Shown here piece by piece: positions 55,357 through 64,000 of a stretch of 64,000 bases of DNA. The stretch is from Pelomonas sp. BJYL3 (lineage in GTDB: Bacteria > Pseudomonadota > Gammaproteobacteria > Burkholderiales > Burkholderiaceae_C), in contig NZ_JANZKX010000009.1 in NCBI RefSeq assembly GCF_027257975.1, positions 1 to 64,000 of the forward strand. Direction: 5' to 3'. The position numbers and the translations under genes were made by a program. The notes below the pieces were generated by a model. It was given only the letters and a program-made list of their open reading frames with translations, ran no database searches and had not been told where the DNA came from. The stretch's first letter is position 1. Each line of letters opens with the position of its first letter.

Positions 55357-56985
55357 ATGAACGTCAAACGCTTCACCGCCCGTACGTCCCGCGAGGCCCT
55401 CGCGCTGGTGCGCCAGGCCTTTGGCGACGATGCCGTCGTGCTGTCCAACAAGCCCTGCGCCGGAGGCGTGGAGGTGCTGGCCATGGCCCCCGAGGGCATG
55501 AACCAGATCGAGCGCGTGGCCGCCACCGCGCCGCGCGCCGAAGCCCGCGGCCCGGCCCGCGTGCAGGCCCGCCCCGCCGCTGCACCCGTGCCCACCATGG
55601 CCGGCAGCGCCCGCCTGGCCCAGCGCGTGGCCGAGCGCAATGAACCCAGCTTCGGCCAGCCCGTGGACGAGGATGTGCAGACCCTGGCCATGAGCACCCT
55701 GAGCTTCCAGGACTATGTCCGCGAGCGCATGCTCAAGCGCCGCCAGGCCGAGCTCAACGGCCAGCCCGATCCCATGGACCTGCCCGCTGCGGCCCCCGAG
55801 CTGCCCGCCGCCGAAAGCCTGGCCACCATGGCCGCCGCCCGCCAGCAGCGCGCGCAGTCCGCCATGCAGACGCTCAACGCCCGCCGCCTGGACACCCCGG
55901 CTGCGCCCGTGGCTGAACCGCCGCGCCGCAACCCGCCCGTGCTGCGCGATGAGATCCGCATCTCCGCCGAGCAGCGCCCCATGCCCCAGCTCTCCGACAT
56001 GCCCGGCACCGCCCGCCGCGACCAGCAGGACATGATGAACGAGCTGCGCTCGATGAAGGGCCTGATCGAGGAGCGCTTCGGCGCCCTGGCCTTCATGGAG
56101 AAGCTGCAGCGCCAGCCCGTGCAGGCCCGCCTGACGCAGCGCCTGCTGGACGTGGGCTTCTCGCCCGCCCTGGTGCGCAAGCTGGTCGAGGGCTGCCCGG
56201 CGCATCTGGAGGGCAAGGAAGGCGCAGATGAAACCCAGTGGGCCGCGCAGGTGCTGGCCCGCAACCTGATCACCGACGAGACCAACCTGCCGCTGGAGGA
56301 GCAGGGCGGTGTCTTCGCCCTGATCGGTTCCACCGGTGTGGGCAAGACCACCACCACGGCCAAGATCGCCGCCGCCTTCGCGACCCGCCATGGCGCCTCG
56401 CAGCTGGGCCTGATCACGCTGGATGCCTACCGCGTCGGCGCCCACGAGCAGCTGCGCGCCTACGGCCGCATCCTCGGCGTGCCCGTGCACACGGCCCATG
56501 ACCGCGCTTCGCTGGAAGACCTGCTGGAGCTGCTGTCGGGCAAGAAGATGGTGCTGATCGACACCGCCGGCATGGCCCAGCGCGACAGCCGCACCCACGA
56601 GCTGCTGGAGATGCTGGCCCACCCCAGCATCCGCCGCATCCTGGTGGTTAATGCCGCCCAGCAGGGCGAAACCATCGAGGACGTGGCCGGCGCCTGGCGC
56701 GCCCAGACCTGCCAGGGCGTGGTGCTGTCCAAGATCGACGAAGCCGTGAAGCTGGCGCCCGCGCTGGACACCATGATTCGCCATCGTTTGCGCATTATTG
56801 GCGTTGCCAACGGGCAGCGGGTGCCGGAAGATTGGCATCGCCTGTCGGCGACGGCCCTGGTGCAGCGCGCGCTGCGCAGCCAGGCCCACGCCGCTTGGCG
56901 CATGGACAGCGCCGATGTGAACCTGATCTTTGCCGGAGGCCCCGCGCTGGCCGCCGTGCAGTCCACGGCCCCGGGCGTGCACTGA
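55357..56985 (+). CDS. flhF: SRP-type GTPase FlhF
   Basis: This 542-residue protein sets flagellar place and number. N-terminal KRFTARTSREALALVRQAFG is the B-domain start; a Pro/Ala-rich stretch follows; the N and G domains begin at about 230. The GTPase motifs are visible: GSTGVGKTTTTAK (G1, about 325-337), DTAGMAQRD (G3) and SKIDEAVKLAPALD (G4/G5). I start at MNVKRFTART, preceded by GGAG. It precedes the flhG-like gene. Confidence 0.97.
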   Translation: MNVKRFTARTSREALALVRQAFGDDAVVLSNKPCAGGVEVLAMAPEGMNQIERVAATAPRAEARGPARVQARPAAAPVPTMAGSARLAQRVAERNEPSFGQPVDEDVQTLAMSTLSFQDYVRERMLKRRQAELNGQPDPMDLPAAAPELPAAESLATMAAARQQRAQSAMQTLNARRLDTPAAPVAEPPRRNPPVLRDEIRISAEQRPMPQLSDMPGTARRDQQDMMNELRSMKGLIEERFGALAFMEKLQRQPVQARLTQRLLDVGFSPALVRKLVEGCPAHLEGKEGADETQWAAQVLARNLITDETNLPLEEQGGVFALIGSTGVGKTTTTAKIAAAFATRHGASQLGLITLDAYRVGAHEQLRAYGRILGVPVHTAHDRASLEDLLELLSGKKMVLIDTAGMAQRDSRTHELLEMLAHPSIRRILVVNAAQQGETIEDVAGAWRAQTCQGVVLSKIDEAVKLAPALDTMIRHRLRIIGVANGQRVPEDWHRLSATALVQRALRSQAHAAWRMDSADVNLIFAGGPALAAVQSTAPGVH

Positions 56986-57022
56986 CCCGCCCCTGAGTCA
57001 TCGAACCCATCGAGACCACCCC

Positions 57023-57832
57023 ATGCGCGAGCCACCCTTCAGCAAGACCCCGCAAGACCAGGCCGACGGCCTGCGCAAGCTCTTTGCCGCCTCACGTGTC
57101 CGCTTCATCCCCGTGGTGAGCAACCCCGAGGTGCTGGACTCCGGCGTGCTGCTGGAAGGCCTGTGCGCCGCCTTCTCCGAGATGGGCCTGCAGACCCTGG
57201 TGGTCGATGCGGGCGAGCTGTCCCCGGCAGCCACGGAGATGGCCGCTGTGGACCTCTCGGCCTGTGTGGAACGGCTGTCTCGCCAGGTGAGCTACCTGGC
57301 CGCGCGCGGCCTGCCGCTGCGCTACATCAATGCCAACGGGTCCGCTGCCGAATTCCTGCAGGCCCTCAGCGAGGCGGCACCCCAGGCCGATGTGATGATC
57401 CTGCATGCGCCGGCCGCCGAGCTGGCCCGCGTGCTCAATTCCCGCGAGCTGCGCCCGGTGCTGCTGGCCGACACCGACGCCCGCAGCGTCACCCACGCCT
57501 ATGCCGGCATGAAGTGGCTCAGCCAGCGCGCCGGCATCATGGTCTACAGCCTCTTGATGGCCTGCCACCCGCAGCTGCGCCTGGCGGAGCGCATCGCCCA
57601 GCAGATCAGCAGCTGCGGCGATGGCTTCCTGGGCGCCGTGCTGCGTGACTGGGCCTGCATGGATCCCCGCACGCCGCCCACGGCCCCGCTGTCGCCCGAA
57701 GTGCGGCACCTGGCCCGCGAGCTCCTGGCGGTCGTGCCCCAGGGCTTGGCGCCGGATGCGGCCCAGCAGGCCCGCCCGCTGCGGCCCCTGGTGAATCTCC
57801 GTCCGGCGCGGCCGGCGGTGGCCGCCAACTGA
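57023..57832 (+). CDS. flhG: FlhG/FleN-like protein without a Walker A motif
   Basis: This 269-residue protein sits in the flhG position between flhF and fliA. It keeps the N-terminal DQADGLRKL (12-20), the motif with which FlhG stimulates the FlhF GTPase, and the MinD-like beta strand FIPVVSN and VVDAGE. However, the P-loop that reads GKGGVGKT in true FlhG is replaced by SNPEVLDSGVLLE (33-45), so ATP binding and ATP-driven dimerisation should be lost. The rest keeps MinD-like spacing (VMILHAPA, PVLLADTDARSVTHAYAGMK). It is probably a pseudo-ATPase partner of FlhF. The stop overlaps the fliA region. Confidence 0.8.
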   Translation: MREPPFSKTPQDQADGLRKLFAASRVRFIPVVSNPEVLDSGVLLEGLCAAFSEMGLQTLVVDAGELSPAATEMAAVDLSACVERLSRQVSYLAARGLPLRYINANGSAAEFLQALSEAAPQADVMILHAPAAELARVLNSRELRPVLLADTDARSVTHAYAGMKWLSQRAGIMVYSLLMACHPQLRLAERIAQQISSCGDGFLGAVLRDWACMDPRTPPTAPLSPEVRHLARELLAVVPQGLAPDAAQQARPLRPLVNLRPARPAVAAN

Positions 57833-57849
57833 TGTTGCAGGAGCTGAAG

Positions 57850-58563
57850 ATGTATACCGCCAAAGGCCGCCTCGACAACTCTGCGCTGATCCAGCAGTAC
57901 AGCGGTCTCGTCCGTCGCCTGGCTCACCAGATGATCGCCAAGCTGCCGGCCAATGTGGAACTGGACGACCTGATCCAGGTGGGCCTGATCGGGCTCACCG
58001 ATGCGCTGTCGCGATTCGATTCCGCACAGGGCGTGCAGTTCGAGACCTTCGCCACCCAGCGCATCCGCGGCGCCATGCTGGACGAGCTGCGCGGCGGTGA
58101 CTGGATGAGCCGTGGCACGCGCCGCCAGCAGCGCTCCATCGAGACGGCGGTCCACAAGCTGGAGCAGCGGCTGGGCCGCGCGCCGCATGAATCCGAGATC
58201 GCTGCCGAGATGGGGCTCAGCCTGGGCGACTACCAGGACATGCTGTCCAAGGTGCGCGGCACCCAGCTGGTCTACCTGGAGGACATGAGTGGCGAGGAGG
58301 GGAGTGATGACTACCTCGATCGTCACGTGGTCGACGAGAGCAACAATCCCATGGCGCAGCTGCAGGACCATCGCATGCGCGAGGCCCTGGTCGCCGCCAT
58401 CAAGAACCTGCCCGAGCGCGAGCAGTACGTGATGAGCATGTACTACGAGCACGACATGAACCTCAAGGAAATCGCGGCGGTGCTCAAAGTGACCGAATCC
58501 CGGGTCTGCCAACTGCACAGTCAGGCCATCGCCCGCTTGCGCGTAAAGCTGCGCGACTGGTAA
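57850..58563 (+). CDS. fliA: Flagellar sigma factor FliA (sigma-28)
   Basis: This 237-residue sigma factor has region 2 (LVRRLAHQMIAKLPANVELDDLIQVGLIGL and RIRGAMLDELRGGDWMSR, ends given), region 3 (RLGRAPHESEIAAEMGL) and region 4 (LPEREQYVMSMYYEHDMNLKEIAAVLKVTESRV, ends given). It reads the TCAAG...GCCGATAA promoters found in this window. I start at MYTAKGRLDN because AGGAG lies six bases before; an ATG six codons upstream overlaps the flhG stop. Confidence 0.97.
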   Translation: MYTAKGRLDNSALIQQYSGLVRRLAHQMIAKLPANVELDDLIQVGLIGLTDALSRFDSAQGVQFETFATQRIRGAMLDELRGGDWMSRGTRRQQRSIETAVHKLEQRLGRAPHESEIAAEMGLSLGDYQDMLSKVRGTQLVYLEDMSGEEGSDDYLDRHVVDESNNPMAQLQDHRMREALVAAIKNLPEREQYVMSMYYEHDMNLKEIAAVLKVTESRVCQLHSQAIARLRVKLRDW

Positions 58564-58607
58564 AACTTCTCCCCAGACGGCCGGGTCCGGCCTGGAGAGG
58601 AATCCGC

Positions 58608-59966
58608 ATGAAGTCCTGGTGGCAGTCCGGCTCTCGAGAGCCGGCGCAAACCCCGCAAGCCGCCGAGCCGGCTGGCAAGACTGCAGACGCGCAGGCTCTG
58701 GTGCGCTCGCTGGCCCAGCCGGTGTCCAGCCTCGGGCGCGATGCCGCCGAGGTGCGCGGCGCGCTGGAAGACACGCAGAAAGTGGTCGTTGCCCAGCGCG
58801 AGGCCATGCAGGCCCTGGGCCACGAATTGCAGCTGGTCCAGCAGGCCCAGCAGGGCATCGCCCTGGCCACGGCAGAATCCATCGAGGCCGTGGCGCAGGC
58901 CCGCCTGGCCCTGCAGAACATCGGCGCCGAAGTGGGGGGCATCGTGCAGACGCTGCGCCAGGTCTCGGATGCCGCCTCTGAAATCACCCGCATCGCCCTG
59001 CAGACCCGTCTAGTGGCCTTCAACGCTTCGGTGGAGGCCAAGCGGGCGGGCGAGGCCGGCCGCGGCTTCGGCGTGGTGGCCGATGCCGTCAAGGACCTGG
59101 CCGCCCAGGTCGAGCAGAGCTCCAAGTCCATCATGGGCACGGTCGGCGCCCTGGATGCCCGCATCGACAGCTTCAGCCGCGAGCTCAGCAGCGAAGGGTG
59201 GCAGGCCCATGAGCAGAGCAGCATCCATGCCGCCTTCGGCACCGTGCATGCCGACGTGCAGCGCATCGCCCAGGCCGCCGACCAAAGCCAGCAGACCACC
59301 GCCGCCCTCGCGGAACGCGCCGCCGAGCTGGGCGGCGAGGTGGCCCTGGCCCTGCGGCACCTGGAGTCCGCCTTCGCCTGCAGCGACCGATTCCTGCGCC
59401 TGTCCGAGGACCTGATCGAGCGCATCGCCTCCTCCGGTGTGCGCGTGGACGACGCGCTCTACATCGAGGGGGCCCAGCAGGCCGCGCAGGAGATCGGTCA
59501 GCTGCTGGAAACGGCGGTGAAGCAAGGGCGTATCAGCCTGCAGGACCTCTTCGACGAACACTACCAGCCCGTGCCGGGCAGCAATCCTCAGCAGCACCTC
59601 GCGCGCTTCTGCGAGCTGGCCGACCAGCTCTTCCCGCAGGTGCAGGAGCGGCAGCTGAAGCTCTCGGACAAGGTCGTCTACTGCATCGCCGTGGACCGCA
59701 ATGGCTATGTCTCGACCCACAACCGCCAGTACTGTCAGCCTCAGCGGCCTGGCGATGTGGTCTGGAACACGGCCCACAGCCGTTATCGCCGCATCTTCAA
59801 TGACCGCACGGGCCTGGCCTCGGCGCGCAACGAGCGGCCCTTCCTGCTGCAGACCTACCGGCGCGACATGGGCGGCGGCCGCTTCGTGCTGCTCAAGGAG
59901 GCCTCGGCGCCCATCTGGGTGCAGGGCCGGCACTGGGGCGGCCTGCGCCTGGCCTTCAGCTTCTGA
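58608..59966 (+). CDS. Soluble chemoreceptor with C-terminal sensor domain
   Basis: This 452-residue protein has no TM segment and no HAMP. An MCP signalling hairpin fills about residues 45-230, with a degenerate tip TRLVAFNASVEAKRAGEAGR in place of the usual [20 protein letters not shown]. The C-terminal 140 residues (about 310-450) form a Cache/PAS-like domain: CIAVDRNGYVSTHNRQYCQP, then HSRYRRIFNDRTGLASARN and the LQTYRRDMGGGRFVLLKE strand. The CheR tether pentapeptide is missing. It is encoded right after fliA and may sense a cytoplasmic cue. A role in the polar array or a separate cluster cannot be told. Confidence 0.85.
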   Translation: MKSWWQSGSREPAQTPQAAEPAGKTADAQALVRSLAQPVSSLGRDAAEVRGALEDTQKVVVAQREAMQALGHELQLVQQAQQGIALATAESIEAVAQARLALQNIGAEVGGIVQTLRQVSDAASEITRIALQTRLVAFNASVEAKRAGEAGRGFGVVADAVKDLAAQVEQSSKSIMGTVGALDARIDSFSRELSSEGWQAHEQSSIHAAFGTVHADVQRIAQAADQSQQTTAALAERAAELGGEVALALRHLESAFACSDRFLRLSEDLIERIASSGVRVDDALYIEGAQQAAQEIGQLLETAVKQGRISLQDLFDEHYQPVPGSNPQQHLARFCELADQLFPQVQERQLKLSDKVVYCIAVDRNGYVSTHNRQYCQPQRPGDVVWNTAHSRYRRIFNDRTGLASARNERPFLLQTYRRDMGGGRFVLLKEASAPIWVQGRHWGGLRLAFSF

Positions 59967-59996
59967 GCCCGCGCCCGCAAGCCCGGGCACCCTGGC

Positions 59997-61862
59997 TCAC
60001 TCGACGATGCAGGCGCGGTTCTTCCCCGTGCGCTTGGCCTCGTAAAGGCCTTCGTCGGCGCGGTCCAGGGCCACTTCCAGGGTCTCGCCGGCACGGTAGA
60101 GCGTGATGCCGGCCGAGAAGGTCACGAAGACGTCCTTGCCCTCGTGCATGAACAGCGCCGCGGACAGCGAGCGCTGTAGCCGCGTCAGCACCTGCTGGGC
60201 CTCGTCCAGGGGCGTGCGGGGCAGCATCAGCACGAACTCCTCGCCGCCATAGCGAGCGACCAGATCGCCGGGGCGCAGCATCTGTGTGACCCGCGCGGCC
60301 AGGGACTTCAGGGCCTCGTCGCCCGCGGCATGGCCCAGGCTGTCGTTGAGCTTCTTGAAGTTGTCCACGTCCAGCAGCGCCAGGGCCAGCACGGTGCCCT
60401 CGCGTTCCAGCTTGGCCTGCTCGGTGTTGAAGGCCGCCTCCAGCCCGCGGCGGTTGGCGATCTTGGTGAGCTGGTCGGTCTGGACCTCGCTGGAGAGGCG
60501 GCGCAGCTCGACCTCCAGCTCATCGACCCGCTTCGAAAGCTCGGAGGCACGCTCGTGCTCGGTGCTCAAGCGCTGCTGCGTGCTGTGGACCAGGGTCTGC
60601 ACCGTGCGGCTTTCCTCGACCATCTCGCGCACGACGCCGGCCAGGCTCTCGAGCGTGTCGGCCTTTTCGATCACGTCGGCATAGCGGCTGACGTTGCTCT
60701 GGAAACGGTCCGTGTGCTGGCCCAGCTGGCCCAGCTCCTCGAGCATGCGGTGGATCAGCAGCTTCAGCGAATCGCGGGCGCGGGCACGCTCGGCCTGCAG
60801 GCTCTTCTGGCGCTCGCGCGTGCCTTCCAGCATCTCGCTGACCATGCGCACGCCGCGGGAGCTGAGGCCGGTGTCCAGAGCCTGCGTCATCAGTTCGCAC
60901 TGGCCTCGGGCCCAGGAGTCATCTTCCGCCAGCTCGACCAGGCTGGCGCTCAGCGCGCGGCAGAGCTCGCCCATCTGGCCGAAAAGATGGTGGCGGTGGT
61001 CCAGCATGCGGCGGGCGCGCACGCACAGGGCCTCCATGGACTCGGCGCGCTGCGGCGTGGCGCCCTGCTCGCGCAGGCTGGCCAGGGCCGTTTCCAATTC
61101 GTGCTTCAAGGCGTCGGCGCGCTCGTCCATGGCGGGCAGGGCGTGCTGCACGGTCTCATGCAGGCTCTCGCCCACCAGAGGCCAGGCCTGTGGGCCGGCC
61201 TCGCGGTCCAGGGCACTGGTGTCCAGCTGGAGTTCGTCTTCGCTGAAGAACTGGCTGGGCGTGCCACCCGGCTCCTCGGCGGCCACCTCCTGCACATCGA
61301 CGCCGACGTCGCTGGTGTCGCTGTCCCAGCTGGTGAGGAGCTGGCGCAGGCGGTTGAGCAGGCGGTGCGGGTCGCTGCGGTTGGACTCCAGCACGCGCTG
61401 CAGGCCGTCCTTCTTGCGGGCCAGGGTCCACTGGCGCCCGCCTCGTTCCAGGCCGCGCACCAGGCGTTCGGTGACGCCGGCCATGCCGTCGGCCAGCACG
61501 GCCGGGCCGGCGCTCTGCTGGAAGCGCTCGAGGACGCGCTGGGCCTCGTCCCAGCGTGACTCGCGCAGCATGGCCATGACGTCCTGGCGGGCTTGGATCT
61601 CACTGAGCCCCAGGCTCAGCAGGCGCTGGACCACGGGTTGGGCGCGCTCGGGGAGGGTGTCTGCCGCCGCGGCCGGTGCAGCGCTTGCCTCGCTGCCGCC
61701 GGACTCGACGAGATAGGCCCGCGCGTAGTTCTCGGGCGTGGGCTCCAGCTTGGCCATGGCCAGGCGGCGCAGTGCGGCCTTGGCGATCAGGGCCGGTGCC
61801 TGGCCGGCTGCCGTGGCAGTGGCGGGGCGGGTGGCGGGCGAGGAGGGCGAACGGTCGTCCAT
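59997..61862 (-). CDS. Cytoplasmic diguanylate cyclase with long coiled-coil
   Basis: This 621-residue protein has no TM segment. A Pro/Ala N-terminus is followed by a helical domain (about 25-330), a long coiled-coil (about 340-440: RQKSLQAERARARDSLKLL, ERASELSKRVDELEVELRRL) and a C-terminal GGDEF domain (about 445-618) with active GGEEF and an I-site RPGD five residues upstream. It should make c-di-GMP. It lies 15 bases after the REC-GGDEF-EAL gene, so the two form an operon. The N-terminal helical part does not match a domain I can name. Confidence 0.9.
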   Translation of the reverse strand: MDDRSPSSPATRPATATAAGQAPALIAKAALRRLAMAKLEPTPENYARAYLVESGGSEASAAPAAAADTLPERAQPVVQRLLSLGLSEIQARQDVMAMLRESRWDEAQRVLERFQQSAGPAVLADGMAGVTERLVRGLERGGRQWTLARKKDGLQRVLESNRSDPHRLLNRLRQLLTSWDSDTSDVGVDVQEVAAEEPGGTPSQFFSEDELQLDTSALDREAGPQAWPLVGESLHETVQHALPAMDERADALKHELETALASLREQGATPQRAESMEALCVRARRMLDHRHHLFGQMGELCRALSASLVELAEDDSWARGQCELMTQALDTGLSSRGVRMVSEMLEGTRERQKSLQAERARARDSLKLLIHRMLEELGQLGQHTDRFQSNVSRYADVIEKADTLESLAGVVREMVEESRTVQTLVHSTQQRLSTEHERASELSKRVDELEVELRRLSSEVQTDQLTKIANRRGLEAAFNTEQAKLEREGTVLALALLDVDNFKKLNDSLGHAAGDEALKSLAARVTQMLRPGDLVARYGGEEFVLMLPRTPLDEAQQVLTRLQRSLSAALFMHEGKDVFVTFSAGITLYRAGETLEVALDRADEGLYEAKRTGKNRACIVE

Positions 61863-61877
61863 GGTGTTCCTGAAGGC

Positions 61878-64000
61878 TCAGCGCTGGCCGCCGGCCGGGC
61901 TGCTGAGGGGGCGGCTCAGGGCCGGGTCGCCATCCAGGCCGTTGGCCTGGACGATCCACGGTGCCTTGCGGGGCAGCACGGTCTGCGCGAGCCAGCGTTC
62001 GAGGTCGTCCGCGGCGAGCGGGCGGCTGAAGAGGAAGCCCTGCATCACGCTGCAACCCAGGCGGTGCAGCACCTCCATCTGGCGCAGGGTCTCCACGCCC
62101 TCGGCGATCACGCGCAGGCCCAGCGAACGCGCCAGGGCGATGATGGCGGTGACCACGGCCGAGCTCTGCGGCGTGATGCCCAGATCGCGCACGAAGCTGC
62201 GGTCGATCTTGACCTCGGAGATGGGCAGCGTGGTCAGGTAGGCCAGGGAGGAGTAGCCGGTGCCGAAGTCGTCGATGGAGATCTCCACGCCTACCTCGTT
62301 GAGCCGGTGCAGCGCGGGGATCACGTTCTGCAGGTCCTTCATCAGGCCCGTCTCGGTGATCTCCAGCTGGATGGCCCGGTGCGGCACGCCGTAGGCACTG
62401 ACGCACTGGTGGATGTGCTCGACCAGGTCCGAGCGCTCGAACAGCCGGTTGGGCAGGTTGACGGCGATGGCGTCCGAGAAGCCGAAGTTCAGCTGCCAGA
62501 CCTTGGCCTGGCGGGCCGCCTCGCGCAGCGCCCACTCGGACAGCGGCACGATCAGGCCGGTCTCCTCGGCCAGGGGGATGAAGTCCCCCGGGGGCACGAG
62601 CTTGTCGCCGCGCTGCCAGCGCATGAGGGCCTCGGCGCCCACCATGCGGGCGGCACGCACGTCGATCTTGGGCTGGTAGTGCAGCACGATCTCGTTGCGC
62701 TCGATGGCCTTGTGCAGGGCGGACTCCAGCTCCAGCTTCTCGCGGCCCCGGCCGGCCAGCTGCGGGGTGTAGAGCGCCGAGGCATTGCGCCCCTGGCTCT
62801 TGACCGCGTACATGGCGACGTCGGAATTGCGCAGCAGGTCGGCCGTGGTGGTGCCGTCACGCGGATAGATGGCGATGCCCACGCTGGCCGTGACGAAGCA
62901 CTCCTGGCCGGCGATGAAAATGGGCTCGCGCAGGGCCTCCAGCACGCGCTGGGCCACGCGCTCGGCGTCGCGCTCGTCGGTCACCTCGGGCAGCAGGGCC
63001 ACGAATTCGTCGCCGCCCAGGCGGCCCACGGCCTCCAGGGTGCGGTGCGAACGGCCGCCCACTGATTCGAGCAGGCCTTCCATGATCTGGTCGGAGTGGC
63101 GCACGCAGGCACGCAGGCGGCGGCCCACCTCCATCAGCAGCTCGTCGCCGGCGGCATGGCCCAGGGTGTCGTTGATGACCTTGAAGCGGTCCAGGTCGAT
63201 CAGCAGCAGGCCCACCTCGTGGCCGCTGCGCCGCGCCGCCTCGATGGCGCGCTCGGCCCGCCAGATCAGCTGGCGGCGGTTGGGCAGGCCGGTGAGGGCG
63301 TCGAAATTGGCCAGCTGGCGGATCTTGTCCTCGGCCAGGCGGCGGTCGGTGACGTCCTGGATCACGCCGGTGTAGCCGCTGGCATTGCCGTGCTCGTTGA
63401 ACTCGGGCTCGGCCTCGATGTGAAGCACGCGCTGCCGGCCGTCGACCAGGGTCACGGCGACGTCGGTCACCAGCACCGAGTTGTGGGCCATGACCTCGCG
63501 CAGCAGGCGCATGAAGAGCTGCCGCTCGTCCCGGGGCACCATGCGCATGACGCCGATGAAGTCCAGCGGCTCGTTCGGGCCGTAGCCGAACACGCGCAGG
63601 GCTTCCGTGGCCAGCACGAAGCCGCCCGCGCCGCGGTGCCATTCGAAGCTGCCCATGCGTGCCAGGTCTTGCGCGCGGGCCAGGCGGGCCTTGCTGCGCT
63701 CCAGCTCGATGCGGGTGCGCGAGCTGCGCAGCAGGTAGCGCAGGCGCCCGGCCAGCAGGCTCCACTGGGTGGACTTGACGAAGAAGTCGGTGGCGCCGAC
63801 CTGGTAGGCGCGGTTGATGGAGGCCTCGTCGTCGAGGCCGGTCAGCATCAGCACGGGCGTGGACTCGAAGCCCGGCATCTCTCGCAGGCGGCTGCAGGTC
63901 TCGAAGCCGTCCAGCTCCGGCATCATGGCGTCCAGCACGATGATGTCCGGCGTCCAGCCCGACACCGTGCGCAGCGCCTCCTCGCCACTGCTGGCCTCGG
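61878..64000 (-). CDS. REC-PAS-GGDEF-EAL regulator (5' end off the window)
   Basis: This frame is open to the window edge, so the N-terminus is missing. In order: the rest of a receiver domain with phospho-acceptor region IIVLDAMMPELDG and LMLTGLDDE, a PAS-like domain (about residues 100-215), a GGDEF domain with intact RLGGDEF, and an EAL domain with GAEALMRW, EITETGLM, DDFGTGYSSLAYL, KIDRSFVRD and EGVET. All EAL metal-site motifs look intact, so c-di-GMP breakdown is likely, with synthesis possible. The I-site RHSD and RLGGDEF are separated by about 24 residues rather than the usual five. The cognate kinase is not in view. Confidence 0.92.
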   Translation of the reverse strand, partial: EASSGEEALRTVSGWTPDIIVLDAMMPELDGFETCSRLREMPGFESTPVLMLTGLDDEASINRAYQVGATDFFVKSTQWSLLAGRLRYLLRSSRTRIELERSKARLARAQDLARMGSFEWHRGAGGFVLATEALRVFGYGPNEPLDFIGVMRMVPRDERQLFMRLLREVMAHNSVLVTDVAVTLVDGRQRVLHIEAEPEFNEHGNASGYTGVIQDVTDRRLAEDKIRQLANFDALTGLPNRRQLIWRAERAIEAARRSGHEVGLLLIDLDRFKVINDTLGHAAGDELLMEVGRRLRACVRHSDQIMEGLLESVGGRSHRTLEAVGRLGGDEFVALLPEVTDERDAERVAQRVLEALREPIFIAGQECFVTASVGIAIYPRDGTTTADLLRNSDVAMYAVKSQGRNASALYTPQLAGRGREKLELESALHKAIERNEIVLHYQPKIDVRAARMVGAEALMRWQRGDKLVPPGDFIPLAEETGLIVPLSEWALREAARQAKVWQLNFGFSDAIAVNLPNRLFERSDLVEHIHQCVSAYGVPHRAIQLEITETGLMKDLQNVIPALHRLNEVGVEISIDDFGTGYSSLAYLTTLPISEVKIDRSFVRDLGITPQSSAVVTAIIALARSLGLRVIAEGVETLRQMEVLHRLGCSVMQGFLFSRPLAADDLERWLAQTVLPRKAPWIVQANGLDGDPALSRPLSSPAGGQR

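Overview
The window looks like a chromosomal stretch from a GC-rich betaproteobacterium of the order Burkholderiales, probably near Sphaerotilaceae/Comamonadaceae (Roseateles, Rubrivivax or Leptothrix-like). This rests on the 5S rRNA tail, the FlhDC-type flagellar hierarchy, the Burkholderiales-style flagellar and chemotaxis gene order and the strong G/C third-position bias. No genus can be fixed by eye. I see no phage, insertion sequence, plasmid or CRISPR array.

Layout. (1) 1-10.2 kb, housekeeping: the 3' end of a 5S rRNA and its terminator, a small exported protein, a SET-domain protein, a UPF0149 protein, alaS, a succinate-semialdehyde dehydrogenase, tRNA-Gly(CCC), a DOPA-dioxygenase-family protein and a large FtsX-type permease. 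(2) 10.2-20.1 kb, minus strand: a chemotaxis operon read as cheZ-like, cheY, cheA, MCP, cheW, MCP, MCP. (3) 20.4-26.1 kb, plus strand: a NarL-type sensor/regulator pair, then a three-gene set of diguanylate cyclase, TonB-dependent receptor and YfiR-like protein. (4) 26.2-38.0 kb, minus strand: fliLMNOPQR and fliFGHIJK, with fliE divergent from fliF. (5) 38.6-45.3 kb, minus strand: a PilZ protein, fliT, fliS, fliD and three flagellin genes. (6) 46.0-60.0 kb, plus strand: a TPR protein, flhD, flhC, a methyltransferase, motA, motB, cheY, cheZ, flhB, flhA, flhF, an flhG-like gene, fliA and a soluble chemoreceptor. (7) 60.0-64.0 kb, minus strand: two c-di-GMP proteins, the second cut by the window edge.

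How it works together. FlhDC would switch on the export apparatus, basal body and fliA. FliA (sigma-28) would then drive late genes. I find seven good sigma-28 promoters of the form T(C/A)AAG...GCCGATAA: before fliE, fliS, fliD, the second and third flagellin genes, the TPR gene and motA. Chemoreceptors feed CheA/CheW, CheY and CheZ to the FliM/FliN switch. Several c-di-GMP proteins (three cyclases, one with an EAL domain, and a PilZ protein) surround the motility genes and may couple swimming to surface life.

Most unusual points: a structured repeat family whose flanks are conserved but whose central stem changes sequence while still pairing, placed in tandem between fliF and fliG and singly between flhD and flhC; a second CheZ-type protein in the cheA operon; an FlhG-like protein that has lost its ATP-binding loop; a sigma-28 promoter in front of a TPR gene of unknown function and another in front of fliE; and a YfiN/YfiR-like pair with a TonB receptor between them.
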